From Halomarina salina (GTDB taxonomy: Archaea > Halobacteriota > Halobacteria > Halobacteriales > Haloarculaceae): a DNA stretch of 64,000 bases. The DNA is taken from positions 1,302,001 to 1,366,000 of the forward strand of contig NZ_JALLGW010000001.1 of NCBI RefSeq assembly GCF_023074835.1, read 5' to 3'. Of the stretch, positions 45,277-55,555 are shown piece by piece. The position numbers and the translations under genes were made by a program. The notes beneath the pieces were generated by a model. That model was not told the DNA's origin and ran no database searches. It saw only the letters and a list, made by a program, of their open reading frames with translations. Numbering within the stretch: position 1 is the stretch's first letter; every line of letters starts with the position of its first letter.

Positions 45277-45324
45277 ATGATTCGAGTAGCGAACTGTCTC
45301 TCGACGGGAGGCGGCGACGGATGA
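45277..45324 (+). CDS. Candidate 15-residue leader peptide before the second permease
   Basis: The first ATG after the TATA-like CGTTTTTCA (centred about 45250, 27 bases away) opens a 15-codon frame encoding MIRVANCLSTGGGDG. Its TGA overlaps the permease ATG (ATGA at 45321-45324), and a GGGAGG Shine-Dalgarno lies inside it nine bases before that ATG. The transcript should begin at this mini-ORF. Ribosomes finishing it would terminate on the permease start. A nearly identical layout precedes the third permease. See Findings. Confidence 0.35.
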   Translation: MIRVANCLSTGGGDG

Positions 45325-46115
45325 GCGGCTGGCAGTCCGTCGCCCGGAAGGACTTCAACGACGCGCTCCGGTCGCGGCGGCTGTTGACGCTGGTCGTCGC
45401 CTTCGTCCTGTTCGTCGTCGGCACCGAGTACCTGCTCGTGGAGGTGCTCGGGGGTGACGTCACGTCCGCCGACGCGCTGGTCGGGTCGCTCGTCGGCCCG
45501 ACGGTGGTGCTCGTCCCGCTCATCGGCCTCGTGACGGGCTACCGGTCCATCGCTGGCGAGCGGGAGACGGGGAGCCACAAACTGCTGTTGAGCCTGCCGC
45601 ACTCGCGGCGCGACGTGGTCCTCGGGAAACTGCTCGGTCGGAGTCTCGTCGTCGGCGTCGCTATCGTCGCCGGGTTCGTCGCCGGGGGCCTCCTGGCGTT
45701 CGGACTCATCGGCGGGTACGAGGTGACGCCGTTCGTCCTCTACTTCCTCGTCACCCTCCTGTACGCGACGGCGTTCGTCGCGCTCGGCGTCGGTATCTCG
45801 GCGGTTACCGGGTCGACGAGCGTCGCCGTCATGGCGAGTTTCGGCGCGTTCGTCCTGTTCCAGTTCCTCTGGCTGTTCGTCGTCGGCCTCGTCCGGACCG
45901 AACTGTTCCCGAACGCCTCGGCCGCCGTGTTCGAGGTGACGCTCCGCCTCAGCCCGCTCATCTCCTACGGCGTGAGCCTCGACGCTTTCGTCATGGGCGG
46001 CGCGGGCGGCCCCGAGTTCTACCAGGGGGGCTGGTTCGCGCTGTTCGTGCTCGTCTGCTGGGTCGTCGTGCCCCCCGCGCTCGGCTACCTCAGATTCCGC
46101 AGCGTCGACCTCTGA
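45321..46115 (+). CDS. ABC-2 permease, second homologue
   Basis: A 264-residue membrane protein with six hydrophobic segments. The loop YRSIAGERETGSHKLLLSLP followed by HSRRDVVLGKLLGRS is the ABC-2 hallmark. It opens MSGWQSVARKDFNDALRSRR and closes YLRFRSVDL, almost as in the third permease, so these two are recent paralogues. It lies 103 bases after the first permease, with a TATA-like box and a leader ORF between, so it can be expressed independently. The pairing with the upstream ATPase is inferred, because no other ATPase is present. Confidence 0.9.
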   Translation: MSGWQSVARKDFNDALRSRRLLTLVVAFVLFVVGTEYLLVEVLGGDVTSADALVGSLVGPTVVLVPLIGLVTGYRSIAGERETGSHKLLLSLPHSRRDVVLGKLLGRSLVVGVAIVAGFVAGGLLAFGLIGGYEVTPFVLYFLVTLLYATAFVALGVGISAVTGSTSVAVMASFGAFVLFQFLWLFVVGLVRTELFPNASAAVFEVTLRLSPLISYGVSLDAFVMGGAGGPEFYQGGWFALFVLVCWVVVPPALGYLRFRSVDL

Positions 46116-46164
46116 ACAACTCCGACCACCTACACTTTTGCCAGGCCGGCCACCACGGTCGGGT

Positions 46165-46212
46165 ATGGTCCCCACACGAAACCGCCCCGCCAGCGGAGGT
46201 GGACGGCCGTGA
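46165..46212 (+). CDS. Candidate 15-residue leader peptide before the third permease
   Basis: A TATA-like ACTTTTGCC centred about 46137 lies 28 bases before an ATG that opens a 15-codon frame encoding MVPTRNRPASGGGRP. Its TGA overlaps the GTG of the permease (GTGA at 46209-46212), with GGAGGT inside the frame eight bases before that GTG. Length, position and overlap match the leader at 45277, but the encoded peptides differ except for the Gly run set by the Shine-Dalgarno. Confidence 0.35.
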   Translation: MVPTRNRPASGGGRP

Positions 46213-47012
46213 GTGGCTGGCAGTCGGTCGCGAAGAAGGACGTACAGGACGCCGTCCGGTCGAGACGGTTACTGGCACTCGTCGCCCTCTTCGTCCTGTT
46301 CATCGTCGTCGGTGAGTACCTCATCGCCGAGGTGTTCATCCCGTCCGGTCAGGAGGTGACCGCGGACAACGTCCTCGGAAGTCTCATCGGCGCGACGGTG
46401 CTGCTGGTTCCACTCATCGGCCTCGTCAGCGGGTACAAGGCCATCGCGGGCGAGCGCGAGAGTGGCAGTTACAAGCTGCTGCTGACGATGCCCCACTCGC
46501 GGCGCGACGTGGTCCTCGGCAAGTTCCTCGGCCGCGGCGCTATCGTCGCGACGGCCATCGTCGCTGGGTTCGTCGCCGGTGCCGTCGGCGTGTTCGTGCT
46601 CGCGGGGAGCTTCGACGTCGTTCAGTACGCGGTGTTCTTCGGCATCACCCTCCTGTACGCGCTGGCGTTCGTCGGTCTCGGCCTCGGCATCTCGGCTGCC
46701 ACCGGGTCGACCAGTATCGCCGTCATGGCCGGGTTCGGCGCGTTCGCCTTCTTCCAGTTCCTCTGGGTGTTCCTCGTCGGGCTGGTGAACGACGAACTGT
46801 TCCCGAACTCGAACCCGGAGCTCCTCGAGGCGCTGTTCCGCGTGAGCCCGCTCATCTCGTACAACCGGGCGATTTCGTCGTACGTCTCGCGGGCAGGCGC
46901 GGGCGACGCGCCGTTCTACCAGCACGGCTGGTTCGCACTCCTCGTCCTCGCGCTGTGGGCCGTCGTCCCGCTCACGCTCGGCTACCTCCGATTCCGCAGC
47001 GTCGACATTTGA
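46209..47012 (+). CDS. ABC-2 permease, third homologue
   Basis: A 267-residue membrane protein closely related to the second permease: the same N-terminal pattern (SGWQSVAKKDVQDAVRSRR), loop YKAIAGERESGSYKLLLTMP, conserved ATGSTSIAVMAGFGAFAFFQ segment and C-terminus YLRFRSVDI. Six helices are predicted. The GTG at 46209 overlaps a 15-codon leader, as for its sister gene. Three half-size permeases for one ATPase suggests alternative heterodimers, which is inference. A minus-strand gene, ligA, converges downstream. Confidence 0.9.
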   Translation: MSGWQSVAKKDVQDAVRSRRLLALVALFVLFIVVGEYLIAEVFIPSGQEVTADNVLGSLIGATVLLVPLIGLVSGYKAIAGERESGSYKLLLTMPHSRRDVVLGKFLGRGAIVATAIVAGFVAGAVGVFVLAGSFDVVQYAVFFGITLLYALAFVGLGLGISAATGSTSIAVMAGFGAFAFFQFLWVFLVGLVNDELFPNSNPELLEALFRVSPLISYNRAISSYVSRAGAGDAPFYQHGWFALLVLALWAVVPLTLGYLRFRSVDI

Positions 47013-47198
47013 GCGGGTCTCACGGCTCCGAACCTTCTTCACCGAGAACGCGGCCAGCGGCACCGTGACCTGACCATCGACACCGGACGGTCAGCGGGTG
47101 CGGGGCACACCCCCCGGCGGCGGGAGCCGTGCGACGACCCGTCCGGTGAGCGCGTGCCGTCGCCTGTTCGCCCATCCGCACGTCACCAGCAGCCTCGG

Positions 47199-49675
<2,477 letters not shown>

Positions 49676-49792
49676 TGCCGTCCTCGGGGACCACCTGGAA
49701 AACACAGACGTACCAGACCAAATGTCAAAGCAATCCTAGGCGAGGTTTGCGAGTGAGCAGACGTTTATCCGCTCGCCGTCCAACCCCCCACC

Positions 49793-50965
49793 ATGTCCGA
49801 CGACTTCCTGCTGCTCAACCCCGGTCCCGTGCCGCTGTCGGAACCGGTCCGAGCGGCGATGGACGCGCCGATGGTGTCCCACCGCTCGGCGGAGTTCGAA
49901 GCGACCTACGAGCGCGCACAGGACGGCCTCGACGAGATATTCACCGCCTCGACGCCCTCGGGGGAGTCGACCGGCGAGGGCACCTCGCTCATCCTCAACG
50001 GGACGGCGACGATGGGGATGGAGATGGCCGTCTCGAACCTCGTCGACCCGGACGACGAGGTGGTGTCGCTGGTCAACGGGAAGTTCGGCCGCCGGTTCGC
50101 CCGCATCGCCGAGCGCTACGCCGACGTGACGCGTGTCGAGGCCGACTGGGGCGACTCGCTCGACGTGGACGCCGTCGCGGAGGCCATCACCGACGACACC
50201 GCGCTGGTGACGCTCGTCCACAACGAGACGTCGACGGGTCTGCTCAACCCCGTCGAGGCGGTGGGCGACCTCGTCGCCGAGCACGACGCGCTGTTCGTCG
50301 TCGACGGCGTGACGAGCATCGGCGGTGACGAGTTCCGTATCGACGACTGGAACGTGGACGTCGCCGTCACGGACGGGCAGAAGGCGCTCGCCGCACCGCC
50401 GGGTATCAGCGCCGTGTTCGTCACCGACCGCGCCGCCGAGCAGGCGGACGGCGAGCGCGGGCCGTTCTACTCCGACGTGGAGTGGCACCTCCGGAAGGCC
50501 GACCAGCACCAGACGCCGTTCACGAGCGCCGTCCCGCTGTTCCGGTCGCTCGCGGTGGCCGTCGAGGAGATCCACGACGAGGGGATGCCCAACCGCATCG
50601 AGCGTCACCGCCGCCAGTCGGAGGCGTTCCGCGAGGGGTTCGCGGCGCTGGGGCTGGAGGGGTTCCCGGAGGTGAGCGGTCCGACCGAACTGTCGAACAC
50701 GCTCACCGCCATCTCGCTGCCCGAGGCGATTCGCGGCGACGAGTCGAGCGCCTTCTTCGACGCCGTGAAGGAACGCAACGTCAGCATCTCGGGCGGGCAG
50801 GCCCACCTCGGCGGCGACATCTTCCGCGTGAGCAACATGGGCAACCTCACCGCCGACCAGATAGCACGCGGCGTGCGGACCGTCGGCGAGGCACTCGGTG
50901 ACGTGGGCGTCGACTGCGACCCGGACGCGGGCGAGGCAGCGGTCCACGACGTGCTCGACGACTGA
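49793..50965 (+). CDS. Class V aminotransferase (alanine-glyoxylate / serine-pyruvate type)
   Basis: A 390-residue PLP enzyme of the class V group. The N-terminus LLNPGPVPLSEPVRAAMDAP is the family hallmark, with the SHRSAEF loop for substrate binding. The PLP Lys is Lys197 in VTDGQKALAAPPGISAVF, with Asp171 in LFVVDGVTSIGGDE holding the pyridine ring. The family covers alanine-glyoxylate, serine-pyruvate and serine-glyoxylate aminotransferases, which cannot be told apart here. A GTTTATCC box about 27 bases upstream supports a leaderless start. The repeat cassette at 49.5 kb lies before that promoter. Confidence 0.92.
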   Translation: MSDDFLLLNPGPVPLSEPVRAAMDAPMVSHRSAEFEATYERAQDGLDEIFTASTPSGESTGEGTSLILNGTATMGMEMAVSNLVDPDDEVVSLVNGKFGRRFARIAERYADVTRVEADWGDSLDVDAVAEAITDDTALVTLVHNETSTGLLNPVEAVGDLVAEHDALFVVDGVTSIGGDEFRIDDWNVDVAVTDGQKALAAPPGISAVFVTDRAAEQADGERGPFYSDVEWHLRKADQHQTPFTSAVPLFRSLAVAVEEIHDEGMPNRIERHRRQSEAFREGFAALGLEGFPEVSGPTELSNTLTAISLPEAIRGDESSAFFDAVKERNVSISGGQAHLGGDIFRVSNMGNLTADQIARGVRTVGEALGDVGVDCDPDAGEAAVHDVLDD

Positions 50966-50970
50966 GCAGT

Positions 50971-51090
50971 TCAGTCCCTGGCGAAGGGGTCGTCCTCGCG
51001 GCACCCGTCCCACTCGCTGTCTCCAGTCGGAACGCGTAGAATCGCCGTGAACCAGTCGCTCGGCAGGTGAAGAGAGCGGTCGGAGTACAC
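50971..51090 (-). CDS. Candidate 39-residue small protein
   Basis: A minus-strand frame from a GTG at 51090 to a TGA at 50971, too short for normal calling. The C-terminal part reads LPSDWFTAILRVPTGDSEWD and then GCREDDPFARD, acidic and protein-like. About four fifths of its codons end in G or C, as in neighbouring genes. No Shine-Dalgarno or TATA box is clear and I know no family. The rest of the 307-base gap between the aminotransferase and the MFS gene shows nothing else. Confidence 0.3.
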   Translation of the reverse strand: MYSDRSLHLPSDWFTAILRVPTGDSEWDGCREDDPFARD

Positions 51091-51272
51091 GACACGAGTC
51101 GACGGCACCGACGGGTTCGACGCTCGACCGCTACGGTCAGTCCACGGCACCTGCCAAAGTCGGTTTCGAAGTCGGACGGGGCCGGTTGCGAGCGGACACG
51201 TTCGTGGGCGGACGGTTCACGAACCGTCGCTTCAGTTCGTCGCGTCTGGTCGTCGTCCTCGGGCCGTTGCTC

Positions 51273-52490
51273 TCAGGCCGTCGCACGTGGCCTGTCGAGG
51301 TCGAGTCGTGTGAGTGCTGGGAGCGCCGCCAGCGCCAGCGCGACTTCGAGGCCGCCCACGACGACGAACGCGAGGGTGTAGCTGAACTCGCTCGCCAGCA
51401 CGCCCCCGACGACGATACCGACGAGGAAGCCGAGCGACCCGACGACGTTGTACCCGCCCATGGCGACGCCCCGTTCGTCGGACCGGGCGAGGTCGGTGAC
51501 CAGCGCCATCGTCGCGGGCGCCATGAACGCCCCCGTGACGCCCGTGGCGACGAGCGCGAGCGCGGCCAGCGGGACGGTCGGCATGAACACCACGCTCACG
51601 ACGACGACGCCGTACAGCGTCGACCCGAGCGCGATGGGGATGCGCCGACCGATGCGGTCGGAGACGACGCCCATCGGGTACTGGAGGAGGGCGAACGGCG
51701 CGAAGAAACAGGCGAGGACGAGGCCCGTGGTGGCGGCGTCGAGCGCGAACTCCTCGCGGAGGTAGACGGTGCCGACGAGCGCGAAGAACCCCGCCGTGAG
51801 GCGGTCGATGAACCCGAAGGCGTAGGGGAGCGCGAACGCCGGGCGGTCGCGGGTCAGCGAGAGCGCCGCGAGCAGCGTCTCCTCGCGGTCGCCCGCCTCG
51901 GGAGCGGGCGTGTCGCCGCGGACGAGGAGGACGACGAGGCCGGCGAGGGCGAGCAGCGCGGCGGCGGCGACGACGGGTGCGAGCGGGTCGACGCCGGTGA
52001 GGCGGCCGCCGACGGGTGCGCCCATCGCGGTGCCGAGACCGATGGCGATGCCCGCGGCGCCCATGTTGCGGCCGTGACCCCCCTTCAGGTCCATCAGGGT
52101 CGTCATCGCCAGCGAGAACGCGCCGATGGTGAACGCGCCCTGGACGAACCGGACCACGAGGACGGTTCCGAACCCGGTCCCCGACGGCAGCGCGGCGAGG
52201 ACGAGGTAGCCGAGTGCGCCGCCGAGTGCCCCGGCCGTTATCAGGAGTATCCGCCGCCCGAGGCGGTCGGAGAACGCGCCCCACACGCCGGCGAACAGCA
52301 CGAACCCGGCGAACTCGCTGGCGAGGAACCACGTGCTCGCGTCGAGGTCCGTCTCCGCGCCGAGTGCCCCCACGAGGTCCGTGATGCCCGGATACAGCAA
52401 CACCTGCGCGAACAGTACCGCGAAGACGGTTCCGGCGAGGACGACGCGAGCGCGACGGGTGGACACGGTGGACGTAGGGCCTGCCCCCAT
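51273..52490 (-). CDS. MFS transporter (multidrug/small-molecule type)
   Basis: A 405-residue MFS protein with 12 helices. The A-motif loop between helices 2 and 3 reads GVWGAFSDRLGRRILLITAG, and its counterpart in the second half is YPMGVVSDRIGRRIPIALGS. The C-motif-like TGVTGAFMAPATMALVTDLA is typical of drug/H+ antiporters. The substrate cannot be read from sequence. A GTG eight codons in (VSTRRARVVLAG) is an alternative start. The gene diverges from the beta-helix surface protein. Confidence 0.88.
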   Translation of the reverse strand: MGAGPTSTVSTRRARVVLAGTVFAVLFAQVLLYPGITDLVGALGAETDLDASTWFLASEFAGFVLFAGVWGAFSDRLGRRILLITAGALGGALGYLVLAALPSGTGFGTVLVVRFVQGAFTIGAFSLAMTTLMDLKGGHGRNMGAAGIAIGLGTAMGAPVGGRLTGVDPLAPVVAAAALLALAGLVVLLVRGDTPAPEAGDREETLLAALSLTRDRPAFALPYAFGFIDRLTAGFFALVGTVYLREEFALDAATTGLVLACFFAPFALLQYPMGVVSDRIGRRIPIALGSTLYGVVVVSVVFMPTVPLAALALVATGVTGAFMAPATMALVTDLARSDERGVAMGGYNVVGSLGFLVGIVVGGVLASEFSYTLAFVVVGGLEVALALAALPALTRLDLDRPRATA

Positions 52491-52852
52491 CTAACGGCGT
52501 CGGATAGCACCCACCGGCGCCGCGATTGGGGTCGCGTGGCCCCTGGACTCGATGCACTCCTCTCCCTCACCGAGTATCTCACTCGTCTTTCAATACTTCG
52601 TGATACTCCGGGCGCAAGACGAGTGTCTCAGCGGCCGTGAGACGGATGTTCTCCCGATACTGTCATTTTTTGATGGGAACAACATACTTGAACTCGTGAA
52701 TAGTTCTACTCGAATGTAGGATTTAATCCCTGTACTTTTGTGAAAGCGGAAATTGAAGGGTGGTACTCTCTCCGAAGAATGACTATCTCGCCAGGTATTG
52801 GGACGTCTACCACAATTTATTTACCTCAGACAGCACCCGCTTGCGTCGAGAC
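52491..52852. other. AT-rich divergent region before the beta-helix surface protein
   Basis: The 362-base gap drops markedly in GC content from about 52585 on. It contains a TTTTTT run (52670-52675), ATTTAATCC near 52730 and AATTTATTTA (52814-52823). The last is the best TATA candidate for the surface protein, ending 30 bases before its ATG. No gene is seen. Such AT-rich upstream tracts are usual before strongly expressed or variably acquired surface genes. Confidence 0.4.
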
Positions 52853-55378
52853 ATGTCGGAGCGAAACAGTGCGGACGAGGAGTTCGAGAGTCACAACTAT
52901 GCGACAACCAATGACACACCATCGTCGGGCGACGACGAGAATCAAGGGGGCCGGTTCGGGAGTATCGACCGGCGACAGTACCTGAAGCTGGGGGCTGCGA
53001 CGGCGGCCGGTGCGGTCGCGTTCTCGGGGCGGTCGACGGCGGAGACGCGAGACGGCGTCTCGTTCGACCGGGTGGTGAACGCGGTCGACGACCTGGGGAT
53101 GGACCCCAACGGCAACGAAGCGATCGACAGCGAACTCGACAGCGCCTGGGGTTCCGGGACGCTCATCGAGTTCCCGCCGGGCGAGTACCTGGTGACGGAG
53201 GAGCACGGCTACTACAACGACGACAACGTCGGCATGGTCGGCACGACCGGCGACCGCTCCGACGTCGAGTTCGTCTTCCCGACGGGCTACGAGCAGCGGT
53301 TCCTGAACGTCCGGTTCGGCAGCGACTGGCTGTTCGGCGACTTCACGATCCAGCAGAGCGACGACTGGGAGACTGGCGTCGGCTGTTCGTTCGCCCCCGA
53401 CGGTGACGCGACGATCAAGAACATCGAGGTCGCCGGGAACAACCCGCGGAACACCTACCGCAGTCTCGCGCTGAACGTCTACAGTTCGGACGGCGAGCTG
53501 ACCCTCGACGGCTACGTTCGCACCGGCGCGAGCGACGTCGGCGACTACCCGAGCGGGACGCAGGCGCTACTCATCGACCCCTCCAACGAGGGGACCATCT
53601 ACATCCGGGACGCTCACATCGAGAACGCGGGCGAGAACGGCATCTACGGCAGTCGCAGCTCGGGCGAGGTCCGTATCGAAGACAGCTACTTCGCCAACAA
53701 CGACATCGCCTCGGTCCGTATCGCGGGCGACGGCTCGTACGTGAAGGACTCGACGTTCGTCGTCGACATCGACGACGCGGACAACCGTGGTGACTTCGAC
53801 AACCCACGTGCGCTGTGGATCGAGTCGGGCCCCCACGGCTACACCGGGAGCTCCGTCGAGAACTGCGACTTCATCCTGAAGTCGGCGGACCACTGTGACG
53901 GCCTCGTCCGCATCCAGCCGACGGCGGGCGACGTCGACATCGAGAACTGTCGGTTCCAGAACGAGACCCGGTTCCCGACCGTGTTCGCGGAGGAACCGGA
54001 CGACATCTCCGGAAGCGGTCCGGTCACCGTCCGGAACTGCAGCATCACCGGCGGTGCCGCGAACCCGCGACGGGCGGCCATCGAACTGATCGGCCGCGAC
54101 GGCTCGCTGGTGAGCGACTGTTGCATCTCGATGGACGGCGAGCAGAACGGCGTCACCGTCCGGAACGCGAGCAACTGTACGGTCCGTCGGTCGACCATCG
54201 ACGTGAACGGCACGGCGCTGTACACGCCCGGTTCGAGCGTCGGCACCGGCTCGCTCTCGTACAGTGGAAGCTGCCCCCTCCCGAGCGACGACGGGGCCGG
54301 CGCCGGCGGCGACGTCGGCGGCTCCCGCGGGGACTCCGAGGAGACCAGCGATTCGGAGAGCGGCGACGACGGCTCCGAGAGCAGTGACGACGGCTCGGAC
54401 GGCGGCGACGACTCGGACGACGCCGAAGCCCAGACCGCCGACACCTCCGGTGGGACGCGGCGACTGGTGCTCACGGGCGACGGGTTCGCACCGTACGAGT
54501 TCTCGGTCAGCGGCGACCTGGAGTTCGACTCCCGGTTCGGGACCGAGGACAGCATCGACGGCTCGACGGCGAGCGGCTTCCTCGTCGGCGGCACGGACGG
54601 CTACGAGTTCACCGGCGACATCACGTCGTTCGACGTCGAGGGGTCGGCGACGGTGCGCCTGGACGGCGAGACGGTCGACCCGTCCTCGCTGGGCGACGGG
54701 TCGAGCGGCGGCGATTCCGACTCCGAGTCGAGCGAGAGCGAGTCCGACGACTCCTCGAGCTCCGACGGTGGCTCGTCCGGGGGCATGCACGCCCTGACGC
54801 TGTCGGGCGACGGTCTCGCGCCGTACGAGTTCTCGGTCAGCGGCGACGTCGGCTTCGACCCGACGTTCGGGACCGAGGACCGCATCGACGGTTCGACGGT
54901 GACCGGCTTCCTCGTCGGCGGCACCGACAAGTACCAGTTCGACGGCGACATCACGTCGTTCGACGTCGAGGGGTCGGCGACGGTGCGCCTGGACGGCGAG
55001 ACGGTCGACCCGTCTTCGCTGGGTGACGGGAGTTCGGGCGGGTCGAGCGGCGACGATTCCGACTCCGAGTCGGAGGAGTCCGACTCCGAGTCGAGCGACT
55101 CCGACGACTCGTCGGGGGCCGACGGGACGCTCGGCAACGTCCTCATGCTCAACTCCGACGACTTCGCGCCGTACGACATCGAGGTCAGCGGCGACATCGC
55201 GTTCGACCCGAACTACGGTACGGAGGACTCGCTCGGCGACGGCAGCGCCAGCGGGTTCCTCGTCGGCGGCACCGACGTCTACCGGTTCTCCGGGGACATC
55301 ACCGGCTTCGAGTACGAGGGCAGCGTCGACGCGCAGCTCAACGGCGAGTCCGTCGATCCGTCCTCGCTCGGGAACTGA
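52853..55378 (+). CDS. Tat-exported right-handed beta-helix protein with three C-terminal repeat modules
   Basis: An 841-residue secreted protein. A hydrophilic lead of about 38 residues precedes the Tat signal DRRQYLKLGAATAAGAVAFS (RR at 40-41). Residues about 75-480 form a right-handed beta-helix of the pectate-lyase/parallel-repeat type (IYIRDAHIENAGENGIYGS, DVDIENCRFQNETRFPTVF), usual for polysaccharide-binding or -cleaving proteins, but no catalytic set can be assigned. A Ser/Asp/Gly linker follows, then three modules of about 83 residues (534-616, 644-726, 758-841), separated by Ser/Asp/Glu-rich spacers. No C-terminal membrane anchor is visible, so it is secreted or bound through the modules. 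The ATG at 52853 is chosen for the Tat layout. Confidence 0.82.
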   Translation: MSERNSADEEFESHNYATTNDTPSSGDDENQGGRFGSIDRRQYLKLGAATAAGAVAFSGRSTAETRDGVSFDRVVNAVDDLGMDPNGNEAIDSELDSAWGSGTLIEFPPGEYLVTEEHGYYNDDNVGMVGTTGDRSDVEFVFPTGYEQRFLNVRFGSDWLFGDFTIQQSDDWETGVGCSFAPDGDATIKNIEVAGNNPRNTYRSLALNVYSSDGELTLDGYVRTGASDVGDYPSGTQALLIDPSNEGTIYIRDAHIENAGENGIYGSRSSGEVRIEDSYFANNDIASVRIAGDGSYVKDSTFVVDIDDADNRGDFDNPRALWIESGPHGYTGSSVENCDFILKSADHCDGLVRIQPTAGDVDIENCRFQNETRFPTVFAEEPDDISGSGPVTVRNCSITGGAANPRRAAIELIGRDGSLVSDCCISMDGEQNGVTVRNASNCTVRRSTIDVNGTALYTPGSSVGTGSLSYSGSCPLPSDDGAGAGGDVGGSRGDSEETSDSESGDDGSESSDDGSDGGDDSDDAEAQTADTSGGTRRLVLTGDGFAPYEFSVSGDLEFDSRFGTEDSIDGSTASGFLVGGTDGYEFTGDITSFDVEGSATVRLDGETVDPSSLGDGSSGGDSDSESSESESDDSSSSDGGSSGGMHALTLSGDGLAPYEFSVSGDVGFDPTFGTEDRIDGSTVTGFLVGGTDKYQFDGDITSFDVEGSATVRLDGETVDPSSLGDGSSGGSSGDDSDSESEESDSESSDSDDSSGADGTLGNVLMLNSDDFAPYDIEVSGDIAFDPNYGTEDSLGDGSASGFLVGGTDVYRFSGDITGFEYEGSVDAQLNGESVDPSSLGN
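54452..55375 (+). repeat. Three tandem C-terminal modules with a near-identical internal duplication
   Basis: Modules start at 54452, 54782 and 55124. Each runs FAPYEFSVSGD (or close), then FGTED-S/R-I-D-GS, GFLVGGTD, a GDITSFDVEGSATVRLDGET-like stretch and VDPSSLG. Modules 1 and 2 share 71 identical bases (54614-54684 and 54944-55014, offset 330) and differ by only two bases over 87. Module 3 is more divergent. Serine/aspartate-rich spacers with repeated GACTCCGAGTCG-type codons lie between. I read this as recent duplication or gene conversion within the gene. Confidence 0.85.
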
Positions 55379-55555
55379 GACGCGGTCGAGACGCGGTCTC
55401 TCACTCCTCTCGCTGTTTCTCTCCGTCTTCGGTTCGCTTCCGTCCAGTGTCGACTCTCTGCCGGCTCCTCAGCCGCGTATGACAGTGATTCGCAAGACAG
55501 CAAGCGTTGCCGTAACTGTGGGTTATTTGTCTTCGAAGACGTATGCACGATAGAC

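Noticed and set aside
53000-55378. A pectate lyase with defined activity
   Set aside because: The beta-helix fold is clear, but no catalytic Asp/Arg/Lys set of a known lyase or glycosidase could be assigned.
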